Below, piece after piece: positions 22,838-30,401 of a DNA stretch of 52,104 nt. A program made the translations under genes and the position numbers. The stretch lies in NCBI GenBank assembly GCA_045614825.1, contig JAZLDO010000146.1:1-52104 (forward strand), given 5' to 3'. How positions within the stretch are numbered: position 1 is the first letter of the stretch; each line of letters begins with the position of its first letter. Below the pieces are notes generated by a model. That model was not told where the DNA came from, ran no database searches, and saw only the letters and a program-made list of their open reading frames with translations. Source of the stretch: Aphodosoma sp045614825 (GTDB taxonomy: Bacteria; Bacteroidota; Bacteroidia; Bacteroidales; Paludibacteraceae).

Positions 22838-23292
22838 TGACTAGAGATGATATTATATTAAGTTGTATACCAATAGTAGATAATTTGGTACGAAAATATA
22901 ATAATCATCGCTCAAATGAAGATTTACAATCTGTGGGGATGATTGCTGTTGTGGAATGTGTCGATAGAAGTTTGAACGAAGGTTTGGATGAACTAAATCA
23001 AATTCAAGCAAGATGTAATACGTGGGCTAGAAATGCTATACTAGATGAGGTGTATAGAGAAAAACTTAAATATGCCGATGACCTAGCAGCAATCGACCAC
23101 ATGGAGAGTGAAGACGATTTATATGAAACGATAGAAAACACGAAAACTGTCTTAACACCAAGACAAAACGAAGTTTTTCAGTTGTTGTTACAAGGTTATT
23201 CTCCACATCAAATACAAGAAAAATTGAACATGGCTAAATGTACATTAGCCGAGCATATGAAAAACATTAAAGATAAAATAAAGAGGTTATAA
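22837..23292 (+). CDS. Sigma-70-like factor with region 4 helix-turn-helix
   Basis: 151 residues. The N-terminal half has a region 2-like pattern (SNEDLQSVGMIAVVECVDRS, then NTWARNAILDEVYRE). The C-terminal half is a clear region 4 helix-turn-helix (LTPRQNEVFQLLLQGYSP, HQIQEKLNMAKCTLAEHM). The compact size matches ECF-like phage sigma factors that switch host polymerase to middle or late promoters. It is distinct from the one at 15947, which lacks a clear region 4. Confidence 0.78.
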   Translation: MTRDDIILSCIPIVDNLVRKYNNHRSNEDLQSVGMIAVVECVDRSLNEGLDELNQIQARCNTWARNAILDEVYREKLKYADDLAAIDHMESEDDLYETIENTKTVLTPRQNEVFQLLLQGYSPHQIQEKLNMAKCTLAEHMKNIKDKIKRL

Positions 23293-23296
23293 TAAA

Positions 23297-24124
23297 ATGC
23301 GACAAGTATCACATAGCGAAATATCTACATATTTAGATTGCCAAAAGAAATGGGAATTACAATACATCAAAGGTCTTAAAATAGACAATATACATTTGCA
23401 GTTTGGTTCTATGGGTCATTCTGTACTTGAAACACGAATAATACCTGATGAAGATTTATATCCTGAGTTAAAAGAAGCGTTCAATATAAAATCGTGGAAA
23501 AATTATTTTACAACAATCTTCAATGAGTTAGATGATTATTTTAGAGATTATGAAATATTACATAGAGAGTATAGAGTTGAAACACCCGATGTTAAAGGTG
23601 TTGTAGATGTAGTGTGGAAGCATAAAGATACAGGTAAAATATTGATAACTGACTATAAATTTAGTACTGGTGTTAAAGGTATGGAAGATATTCTATTAGA
23701 TGAACAAATGTATATTTATGCTGTAGCATACGCTTCATTGAATAATATTACAATAGAAGACATTGATATAGGTTATATCAATATACCAAAAGCAGAAATG
23801 AGCAAACCTAGAATATTGAAAAATGGTTCTTTATCTAAAGATAAAGCACAAAACACAACATATAAATTATATTTAGAAACTATAAATGAGTTGAACTTAA
23901 ATGTCGCTGATTATGAAGATATTTTGAGCGATATAAGTGGTAGAAATATGGTCGATATAGCAATATCACCGATAAACACAGATATGATGGTTCGTATTAT
24001 GACTAACATAGACAATGTGATTAAAGACATGGAAAAAGGATATGTACTTGAGAAATGTACATATCAATGTAAACGTTGTGATTTTATTCAATATTGTAAA
24101 TATGGAAAGGAGATTAAAAACTAA
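23297..24124 (+). CDS. Cas4/RecB-type PD-(D/E)XK nuclease with Fe-S cluster
   Basis: 275 residues. Expected features are present: an N-terminal Cys in SxxxxYLDCQKKWEL (C15), H41 in GSMGHSVLE, D104 in GVVDVV, D119-x-K121 in ITDYKFS, and a C-terminal CxxCxxxxxC trio (C258, C261, C267) that with C15 would hold a 4Fe-4S cluster, as in AddB and Cas4. Likely a DNA end-processing exonuclease in phage recombination/replication. Not a CRISPR gene in this context. It overlaps the next gene by 1 bp. Confidence 0.86.
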   Translation: MRQVSHSEISTYLDCQKKWELQYIKGLKIDNIHLQFGSMGHSVLETRIIPDEDLYPELKEAFNIKSWKNYFTTIFNELDDYFRDYEILHREYRVETPDVKGVVDVVWKHKDTGKILITDYKFSTGVKGMEDILLDEQMYIYAVAYASLNNITIEDIDIGYINIPKAEMSKPRILKNGSLSKDKAQNTTYKLYLETINELNLNVADYEDILSDISGRNMVDIAISPINTDMMVRIMTNIDNVIKDMEKGYVLEKCTYQCKRCDFIQYCKYGKEIKN

Positions 24125-24321
24125 TGACAGATAAAGAGAAAAGTATTATAGAAACAGCGAAATTAGCACAAGCAAAAACAATGATGATAGATATGTTCCC
24201 GTTCAACAAGAACGATATATTCTTCTTTGACGATAAAGATAATGTAGTATTACACATAGAAGAAGATGGTCTATTTGAAGATTTAGAACCAAAGAAAATG
24301 TATAATTTAGATGAGTTTTAA
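24124..24321 (+). CDS. Small acidic protein
   Basis: 65 residues with an acidic C-terminal half (FFFDDKDNVVLHIEEDG). Overlaps the nuclease stop by one base (TAATG). No family recognised; a partner of the nuclease is possible. Confidence 0.62.
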   Translation: MTDKEKSIIETAKLAQAKTMMIDMFPFNKNDIFFFDDKDNVVLHIEEDGLFEDLEPKKMYNLDEF

Positions 24322-24333
24322 TAACTCATCCAT

Positions 24334-24408
24334 TGGAGCATCACCAAGTGGTTAAGGTAACAGACTTTGACTCTGTCATCGGTGGTTCAAATCCATCTGC
24401 TCCAGCCA
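24334..24408 (+). tRNA. tRNA-Gln (anticodon UUG)
   Basis: Acceptor TGGAGCA pairs with TGCTCCA (24398-24404). The anticodon stem ACAGA/TCTGT encloses the loop CTTTGAC with anticodon TTG. The T arm has GGTTCAAATCC. The 3' CCA is encoded (24406-24408). The structure is complete. Confidence 0.93.
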
Positions 24409-24409
24409 T

Positions 24410-24483
24410 AGGGAATTAGTATAATGGTATTACATCAGTCTCCAAAACTGACCACGGTGGTTCGATTCCATCATTCCCTGCCA
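24410..24483 (+). tRNA. tRNA-Trp (anticodon CCA)
   Basis: Acceptor AGGGAAT pairs with ATTCCCT. The anticodon stem TCAGT/ACTGA encloses loop CTCCAAA with anticodon CCA. The T arm has GGTTCGATTCC. CCA is encoded at 24481-24483. It reads UGG only, so it gives no sign of UGA reassignment. Confidence 0.93.
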
Positions 24484-24484
24484 T

Positions 24485-24558
24485 GGCACGATAGCCAAGT
24501 GATTAGGCAATAGGCTGCAACCCTATGAACGTAAGTTTGAATCTTACTCGTGCCTCCA
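24485..24558 (+). tRNA. tRNA-Cys (anticodon GCA)
   Basis: Acceptor GGCACGA pairs with TCGTGCC. The anticodon stem ATAGG/CCTAT encloses loop CTGCAAC with anticodon GCA. The 3' CCA is encoded (24556-24558). It is separated by one base from the Trp tRNA, so the three probably form one precursor. Confidence 0.92.
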
Positions 24559-24599
24559 GCCGAAAGGCAAAATATTAAAAATAGCGAAAGGAGGTTAAA

Positions 24600-24749
24600 A
24601 TGCTATCACAAAACGATGTGAATTTCATTCAAGATGCTTTAGTGCTGAAAATCAATACGATATTAAGAACTATTGTAACTAGCAATAATGAGCAACCTAA
24701 GAATGAAGAAAAACCAAAGGAAACTAAAAAGAAAGGAGATGTAAAATAA
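24600..24749 (+). CDS. Small Lys-rich protein before the RecA-like gene (49 residues)
   Basis: A 49-residue frame from ATG 24600 with a perfect AAAGGAGG site. A helical N-terminus is followed by a Lys/Glu/Pro tail. Its TAA shares a base with the next ATG (TAATG), indicating coupling. No family recognised. Confidence 0.62.
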   Translation: MLSQNDVNFIQDALVLKINTILRTIVTSNNEQPKNEEKPKETKKKGDVK

Positions 24750-25609
24750 TGGCAATGTTAGAATTAGCACAAGGAATATCTAAAGAAAAACATAATAGAT
24801 TTACAATTTTAATGGGAAAACCGGGCAGTGGTAAAACTACTGTAGCAGGTACTTTCCCAAAACCAATACTTTATGTAGCCATTGAAACAGATGGTGGTGG
24901 TGAAGTATTGAAAGGCTATAGTGATGACGACATTAAGACAATTCATTTAGCTTCTGATGTACCGGGAACGACTGGTGCAAAACACGTACAAAATAAATTG
25001 ATGGAGTTGTTAACTGAATTAGAAGGTGCTCATCCTTATAAAACTGTTGTAATTGACGCATACTCATCTGTAGAGGAAAGTATTGTTAATTACATGGAGA
25101 AAGTTAAAGGTAAGAAATTAAGTATTGACGAAAGAGGTGGTGTAGCCTCTACAATGCTTAAAGTGAGAGACAAAATAGTCTCTTTGTCTCAAGGTGATGT
25201 GGAATATGTTTGCGTATGTCATATCAAAGACAAAGAGTGTACTGATAATACTACTGGTGAAAAAAGTATTATGATTATACCAAAGATGTCATATAACAAT
25301 GGTAACTTATTACTAGAAAGAGCAAGTGCTGTTATTTATTGTGCAAGAAAAACTATTGTAAATGACGATAACACTAGAAGAGTCGCATTCTTATCTTATA
25401 TTGGTGCACATCCAAATATGGATACTAAATTAAGAACTGCTGGTAAAAAGATAGATAGTGGCTTATACATTGAAGATTTTACTTTTGATAAATTAAGTGA
25501 AATTTTGAATGGTACAACAAAAGTAGAAAATATTGAAAAATTAAATGTTGTTGAACCGAAAGAAGATAGTTCAACTAAAAATGATAATAATGTAGAAGAG
25601 GATTGGTAA
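24749..25609 (+). CDS. RecA-like/Sak4-type phage ATPase (AAA_24-like)
   Basis: 286 residues. Walker A GKPGSGKT (23-30) and Walker B TVVIDAYSS (about 99-107), followed by a core typical of Sak4-type nucleotide-binding proteins that promote single-strand annealing in phage recombination. The C-terminus (about 255-286) is acidic, as often seen in SSB-interacting proteins. It is followed by an ssDNA-binding-like protein and a nuclease, a common Bacillota phage cassette. Confidence 0.85.
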   Translation: MAMLELAQGISKEKHNRFTILMGKPGSGKTTVAGTFPKPILYVAIETDGGGEVLKGYSDDDIKTIHLASDVPGTTGAKHVQNKLMELLTELEGAHPYKTVVIDAYSSVEESIVNYMEKVKGKKLSIDERGGVASTMLKVRDKIVSLSQGDVEYVCVCHIKDKECTDNTTGEKSIMIIPKMSYNNGNLLLERASAVIYCARKTIVNDDNTRRVAFLSYIGAHPNMDTKLRTAGKKIDSGLYIEDFTFDKLSEILNGTTKVENIEKLNVVEPKEDSSTKNDNNVEEDW

Positions 25610-25614
25610 AATAT

Positions 25615-26034
25615 ATGGATATTAAGAATATGAACTGGGATGAGGTTGGCTCATCAAATTATATTAGTGCTGAGGGTAATTATACTCTAAAAATAACTGG
25701 TGTTGCAAAAGACCAAGAAGGTAATGTAACACAATTATCTGCAAATAGTAAAGAGTTTCATAAGTATATGTGTGAGACTAGAGATGGTGAGAAAATCTCT
25801 GTAACATTATATCTTGTTGAAGGTGCTATGTGGAAGTATAAGAAGTTCCTAGAGGCTATGGGATTAAACTTAAAAGATTACACAAACGTATACGACATTC
25901 CTAATAGAATTGTAGGCAACAAGTTCGTTGGCGTTGTAAAGTCTAAAACTATTGATAAAGTAGACATTGAGACTGGTGAGAAAGAACAAAAGACTGTTTA
26001 TGAAGTTGCTGAGTTTAAGAAAGTAGAGGCTTAA
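25615..26034 (+). CDS. Probable ssDNA-binding/recombination accessory protein (DUF669-like)
   Basis: 139 residues from ATG 25615, chosen over an upstream in-frame TTG. The beta-rich pattern (GNYTLKITGV, ISVTLYLVEGAMWKYKKFLEAM, then a Lys-rich strand pair) matches DUF669-type proteins that follow Sak4 ATPases and behave like SSB. The assignment is from pattern and gene order. It overlaps the next start by one base. Confidence 0.62.
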   Translation: MDIKNMNWDEVGSSNYISAEGNYTLKITGVAKDQEGNVTQLSANSKEFHKYMCETRDGEKISVTLYLVEGAMWKYKKFLEAMGLNLKDYTNVYDIPNRIVGNKFVGVVKSKTIDKVDIETGEKEQKTVYEVAEFKKVEA

Positions 26035-26348
26035 TGAGAGAAAAGACTGTTGAAAATAAGATAAAAGAATATCTTTTCACACGAGGTGTATATCATTTCA
26101 AAGTACATGGGTCTAAGTTTATGACACCCGGTATCGCTGATATAATCTCGTGTGTCAATGGTCATTTTGTTGCTATTGAAGTTAAAAGACCCGGTGGTCG
26201 AGAATCAGAGCAACAAAAAGTGCATCGACACAATGTTGTAAAATCTAACGGGATATCTATTGTGGCTGATTGTGTAGAAGATGTAATGGCTGTGGTTGAA
26301 CCACTGCTTGAAGGAGATAAAAATGAATTTACTAATAATAGGACATGA
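26034..26348 (+). CDS. VRR-NUC domain nuclease
   Basis: 104 residues. It carries the full VRR-NUC signature: E7 in the first helix, GIAD (33-36), E49-V-K51 and Q61. This stand-alone nuclease family resolves or trims branched DNA and often sits beside phage helicases. Start ATG 26034 overlaps the previous stop. It probably acts with the SNF2-type helicase gene downstream. Confidence 0.88.
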   Translation: MREKTVENKIKEYLFTRGVYHFKVHGSKFMTPGIADIISCVNGHFVAIEVKRPGGRESEQQKVHRHNVVKSNGISIVADCVEDVMAVVEPLLEGDKNEFTNNRT

Positions 26349-26709
26349 TGTGGACGACATCGCTAAAGAAGTGTGGGTTGCAAATACAAATTATACTATA
26401 CTAAATATGTCACCATTCATGTGGGGTAAAGATTTTGAGAAATTGTACAAAAAAAGTAAAGATTTAATCGTTGTTTCTACTGAGCATCAGTTTGTAACAA
26501 GAGGTATTGATGATTTTATCGAACTTATGAGAAAGTACAAGTTTACACCAGTGTTTATTACAAACGATAAAGATTCTGTAATTAGATGTATGCACACTGC
26601 TGTAGAAGATGATTTAGAAGATGCAATATTATATTTTGGTGATAAATCTGGAGAAAAATATCCAGAGTTCATCGGGATATTACAAGATTTATTGAAAATG
26701 AAGGAATAA
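26323..26709 (+). CDS. Hypothetical alpha/beta protein
   Basis: 128 residues from ATG 26323 (AAGGAG upstream); the longer frame has no site. Alternating strands and helices (LLIIGHDVDDIA, LIVVSTEHQF, FTPVFITNDK) suggest a Rossmann-like fold without a clear nucleotide-binding loop. It lies between the VRR nuclease and the helicase, so a replication or recombination accessory role is inferred. Confidence 0.65.
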   Translation: MNLLIIGHDVDDIAKEVWVANTNYTILNMSPFMWGKDFEKLYKKSKDLIVVSTEHQFVTRGIDDFIELMRKYKFTPVFITNDKDSVIRCMHTAVEDDLEDAILYFGDKSGEKYPEFIGILQDLLKMKE

Positions 26710-26712
26710 TAA

Positions 26713-27954
26713 ATGGCTATCACATTATACGAACACCAAGAAAAAGGTAAAGAATTATTATTGAAGAATGAAAAATATTGTTTATTTTTCGAAGTGGGTA
26801 CTGGTAAAACATTTACAGCATTGAGTGCTTTGTGTGAATTACCTAGTTGTAATGTGCTTATAGTCGCTCCTAAAAGAGTTTTAGAGAATGTTTGGAAGAA
26901 AGATACTAATTATGACTTATCTAACTATAATGTATCGTATATGAACTATGAGAAAATTGCCAGAGACAAAAATTTCATAAAAAATTCTTATGATGTCATT
27001 ATACTAGATGAGGTGCATAAGTTGAAAGGTAAAACAACAAAAACATCACGTAAGTTCAGAGCAGTTACTGCTAGAGCCAAATATGTATGGGGTCTTACTG
27101 GTACGCCAGTAGCCAACAACTATGCTGATGTGTATAACATATTTAAGAATATGAATATTGTTGAATTTAATATGACTTATGATGAGTTTGTATGGAGATA
27201 TTATTATACAAAGCAACTTGAAAGTAGTAGTGGGTTTAGATTTGACATTTTATTAAATGTAAAACCATTCATGGTTGAAGAACTTATGAGTAAAGTTGCT
27301 AAACATTCTATGGTTAAAGAAGCGAAAGATTGTATTGATTTACCTGAGAAAAGAACTGATTTAGTTTATATTGATGGTATGATTAGCGAAAAGTATCGAG
27401 AGTTGAAGGGTGGAATATTAAGGACAGATGAATATGAAAAGACTATGATACCATTAGAGACTCTTAATAAATTACATCAGGCTTCTAATGGCTTTTTTTA
27501 TGACGATTATAAGACAGTACACACCATATGCGAAAATAAAAAATTAAAAGAACTAAATGAAATACTAACTGATTTGTTAGAGGAAACCGAACGTGTTATT
27601 ATTGTATATCAATATCAACAAGATTTAGATGAGTTAAAAACATTAAAATACGACTGGACTACTGACCCTGCTGAGTTTCCCAATAAGCAACTCCTATATT
27701 TACAATTTGGTCAGAGCGAAGGTCTAAATTTGCAATACTGTAACCAAATGATATTTTACTCATACGATTATAGTTTCTTAAATTACGAGCAAATGACTGG
27801 TAGAATTTATCGTAACGGACAAAAGAATAATGTTGTTTATACTATCTTAATATCTAAAGGAACGATAGAAGAACAAATTTGGTGGGCTATAAAAAACAAA
27901 AAATCAAGAGATGAATTTCTGAAAGAAACTTTAGGAGGTTATAATAATGGCTAG
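26713..27954 (+). CDS. SNF2-type (SF2) DNA helicase/translocase
   Basis: 413 residues, compact for the family. Motif I VGTGKT (28-33), motif II DEVH (99-102), motif III LTGTP (about 128-132) and motif VI GRIYRNGQ (363-370) are all visible, the last with the QxxGRxxR-like arrangement of SNF2 helicases. In many phages this gene pairs with a VRR nuclease and D5-type primase, as here. It probably remodels forks or recombination intermediates. It overlaps the primase gene by 8 bp. Confidence 0.92.
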   Translation: MAITLYEHQEKGKELLLKNEKYCLFFEVGTGKTFTALSALCELPSCNVLIVAPKRVLENVWKKDTNYDLSNYNVSYMNYEKIARDKNFIKNSYDVIILDEVHKLKGKTTKTSRKFRAVTARAKYVWGLTGTPVANNYADVYNIFKNMNIVEFNMTYDEFVWRYYYTKQLESSSGFRFDILLNVKPFMVEELMSKVAKHSMVKEAKDCIDLPEKRTDLVYIDGMISEKYRELKGGILRTDEYEKTMIPLETLNKLHQASNGFFYDDYKTVHTICENKKLKELNEILTDLLEETERVIIVYQYQQDLDELKTLKYDWTTDPAEFPNKQLLYLQFGQSEGLNLQYCNQMIFYSYDYSFLNYEQMTGRIYRNGQKNNVVYTILISKGTIEEQIWWAIKNKKSRDEFLKETLGGYNNG

Positions 27955-29929
27955 TGAGCAGTTATTAAAATTTAATGAACAATTCCCAAATAGTCAATAT
28001 AGAGAGATACACGCTCAATATACTGGTCCAATGGTTACTGACGAAGACCTAAAGAAATATCAAAAGAGCAAATCACCAATCAATTCTGACATAGTAACTT
28101 TTGACAAAATAAAAGATACTAACAATCGTGTCGGTTGGATTGTTCCGGATGATTATATTGTAATTGATATTGATAAACAAGAAAATGCCAGTGTAGTTTT
28201 CAAGATACTACAAAGACGCAAAGTCAAATTCAGTTACATGAAAGGTCGCAAAGGCGGACACTTTATATTTAAAAACACTCGTGGTGTGAAATCGATATCA
28301 GCAGGACTAGTTTGCTCGCTTGGTATTGTGGTCGATGTTCGTTGTATGAGCAAAGGTTATATAATTTTACCTGAAAATGATACTGACCGAAAATGGGGTA
28401 CAATTTCTAACGATATTGATGATGTGCCTTTCTATTTAGTACCACAAAAAAGTTTAAAGGTTCAAAATGAATTTCTCGGTATGACTGCAGGTTCTGGTCG
28501 TAATGATGCTTTACTTAGACATGTGTTTGCGTTGATTGATTATGCTAAAGATTTAACAGTAGACGAAAAGAAAGACTCTATTAAAATAATAAATGAGTTT
28601 TTATTTGCAGACCCTATTGACGATGACGAACTTAATAAAACAGTGTTAAGAGATGAAATAACCAGTAGACAGCCAGATGACGATGACGATAAAAGTTGTT
28701 ATGAAGAGAAACTTGCTAGAAAAGTAATCCAAGAAAAACAAATAATTACTTGCAATGAGGATTGTTATTTCTTTAATGGTAAATATTATCAAAAGTTGTT
28801 GGATATTGATTTAGAGAGAATGCTACATAATGAGTATAACATTGGAATGAAACAAACCAAAAGAAAAGAGTGTATTCAATTTATCAAACTTAAATCATAT
28901 GTATCTTCAGAAGAACTTAATGCTGATTGGAATCAAATCACATTTAGAAATGGTATATTAAACTTAAATACAATGACATTATCGCCACATTCACCAACAG
29001 TATATAATACAGTATATATTGATTGTAATTATGTACAAGATGCGATATATTCACCATCTATAGATGGGTTCTTTAATACATTATCTAGTAACGATGTCAA
29101 GACTAAAGATTTATTGTACGAAATTGTAGGATGTTGTTTAATAAGAAGAAATATCTTTTCAAAGTTCTTTATATGTTATGGTAATGGTAATACTGGTAAA
29201 TCATCATATTTAAGACTTATATCGAATCTTGTAGGTAAAGAAAATACCACCTCGTTGGATTATAATCAGTTGGACCAAAACTTTATGACTTCAGAATTAT
29301 TTGGTAAGTTAGTAAATCTTGGTGATGACGTGCCTTATTATATCAAAGAAACAGCAACATTGAAGAAACTTGTTACTGGTGAACCTTTCATGGCGGACCA
29401 AAAATATAAAGCACCAGTTAGATTTCAAAACTTTGCTACTCTATTATTTACTACCAATGAATTACCAGAAGTTAGTGATAGGTCAACTGGTTTCTACAGA
29501 AGACTTATGATTATAGAGTTAAATAATGTAATACAAAATCCTGATGTATTTTTCTTCGATAGATTGACTGATGCAGATTACGAATATCTATTGTATCAAG
29601 CAATCGTCAAAGTAAAAGCAGCAATAAAGGCTGGAAAACTATCTGAAAATGATGTCGCTGAAATTAGAAAAGAAACATATAGAAAAGAACAATCATCTGT
29701 ATTAACTTTCCTTAGTGACAATGATATAACAACAGCGTCAGTAGACCATCAACCTTGTATGCCTATATACAAAGATTATGAGCAATACTGTAAATCAGTT
29801 GGTTTTAAACCAGTAAAGAAGATAAACTTTGATAAAGAAATTTGTAAAGAATTAAAATTAACCAAGAAAAATACCACATGGATTCAAGACCCTGAAGTAA
29901 ACCAAACTTGGAGGTATGTGAAGAAGTGA
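27947..29929 (+). CDS. Primase-polymerase / D5-type helicase fusion
   Basis: 660 residues. The N-terminal domain looks like an archaeo-eukaryotic primase: DxD at D74/D76 (VIDID), GGHFIF with H105, and D130 in VVDVR. The C-terminal domain is a P4/D5-family SF3 helicase with Walker A GNGNTGKS (412-419), a LFTTNELP sensor motif (about 505-512) and a STGFYRR arginine-finger motif (about 519-525). It provides priming and fork unwinding for the polymerase encoded 460 bp downstream. Confidence 0.92.
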   Translation: MASEQLLKFNEQFPNSQYREIHAQYTGPMVTDEDLKKYQKSKSPINSDIVTFDKIKDTNNRVGWIVPDDYIVIDIDKQENASVVFKILQRRKVKFSYMKGRKGGHFIFKNTRGVKSISAGLVCSLGIVVDVRCMSKGYIILPENDTDRKWGTISNDIDDVPFYLVPQKSLKVQNEFLGMTAGSGRNDALLRHVFALIDYAKDLTVDEKKDSIKIINEFLFADPIDDDELNKTVLRDEITSRQPDDDDDKSCYEEKLARKVIQEKQIITCNEDCYFFNGKYYQKLLDIDLERMLHNEYNIGMKQTKRKECIQFIKLKSYVSSEELNADWNQITFRNGILNLNTMTLSPHSPTVYNTVYIDCNYVQDAIYSPSIDGFFNTLSSNDVKTKDLLYEIVGCCLIRRNIFSKFFICYGNGNTGKSSYLRLISNLVGKENTTSLDYNQLDQNFMTSELFGKLVNLGDDVPYYIKETATLKKLVTGEPFMADQKYKAPVRFQNFATLLFTTNELPEVSDRSTGFYRRLMIIELNNVIQNPDVFFFDRLTDADYEYLLYQAIVKVKAAIKAGKLSENDVAEIRKETYRKEQSSVLTFLSDNDITTASVDHQPCMPIYKDYEQYCKSVGFKPVKKINFDKEICKELKLTKKNTTWIQDPEVNQTWRYVKK

Positions 29930-30084
29930 TGCACGATTTGATAGTTACTTTGTTTGGTTTACTCAATGTCTTGTTTGTGATATTATTTTGGAAATCAGGC
30001 TGGGGTGGGTATATGATAGGCTATATACTCAGTTTAGCCTTATTAGTGCAAGGGAGCGGCGAAGATGAAGATAGAGATGATTAA
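29929..30084 (+). CDS. Small membrane protein (51 residues)
   Basis: A 51-residue frame from ATG 29929, overlapping the primase stop (TGATG). Two hydrophobic helices (about 4-21 and 27-41) and an acidic tail (GEDEDRDD). It overlaps the next gene by 20 bp. No family recognised; it may tether replication proteins to the membrane. Confidence 0.55.
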   Translation: MHDLIVTLFGLLNVLFVILFWKSGWGGYMIGYILSLALLVQGSGEDEDRDD

Positions 30085-30247
30085 ATGCGCATCATGTGGT
30101 ACAATGCTGAGTTTTGATAGCGACTCATTAGATAGTGTTATAGGCCTTGATGGTAGCAAGTTATTAACTTGTGTTGGATGCGGGCAAAAAATTATAATTA
30201 TACCGGAGGAACAAAATGAAGATAATACAAAAAGCGAAGATTGCTAA
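30065..30247 (+). CDS. Small zinc-ribbon protein
   Basis: 60 residues with two CxxC knuckles (CASC, about 8-11, and CVGC, about 36-39), a typical zinc ribbon. No DNA-binding extension. It forms a tandem with the next zinc-ribbon gene, overlapping it by 32 bp, directly before the DNA polymerase gene. Confidence 0.7.
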   Translation: MKIEMIKCASCGTMLSFDSDSLDSVIGLDGSKLLTCVGCGQKIIIIPEEQNEDNTKSEDC

Positions 30248-30401
30248 TGTTGCGTGTAGAGTGTGTGAGTGCGAATTTGAAGTAAAGGATAAAGACTGGC
30301 GAAAAGTTAGTAAGACGTCAGATGGTGGGTACTGTGTGATTTGTCCTAATTGTCTACATCCTAACAAAATCATACCGGGAGAAATCAAATGCAAGAAGTA
30401 G
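30216..30401 (+). CDS. Small zinc-ribbon protein
   Basis: 61 residues with CRVC (about 14-17) and CPNC (about 43-46), plus an extra Cys in each arm. A GGAGG site lies in the previous gene. It overlaps the polymerase start by 13 bp. A polymerase or RNA polymerase accessory role is possible but unproven. Confidence 0.7.
   Translation: MKIIQKAKIANVACRVCECEFEVKDKDWRKVSKTSDGGYCVICPNCLHPNKIIPGEIKCKK

Noticed and set aside
23297..24124. CRISPR adaptation gene cas4
   Set aside because: Domain signature fits, but no cas1, cas2 or array is present; the context is a phage recombination cassette.
24410..24483. UGA or UAG reassignment through phage tRNAs
   Set aside because: Anticodons are CCA, UUG and GCA, and TAA, TAG and TGA all end intact genes in the window.
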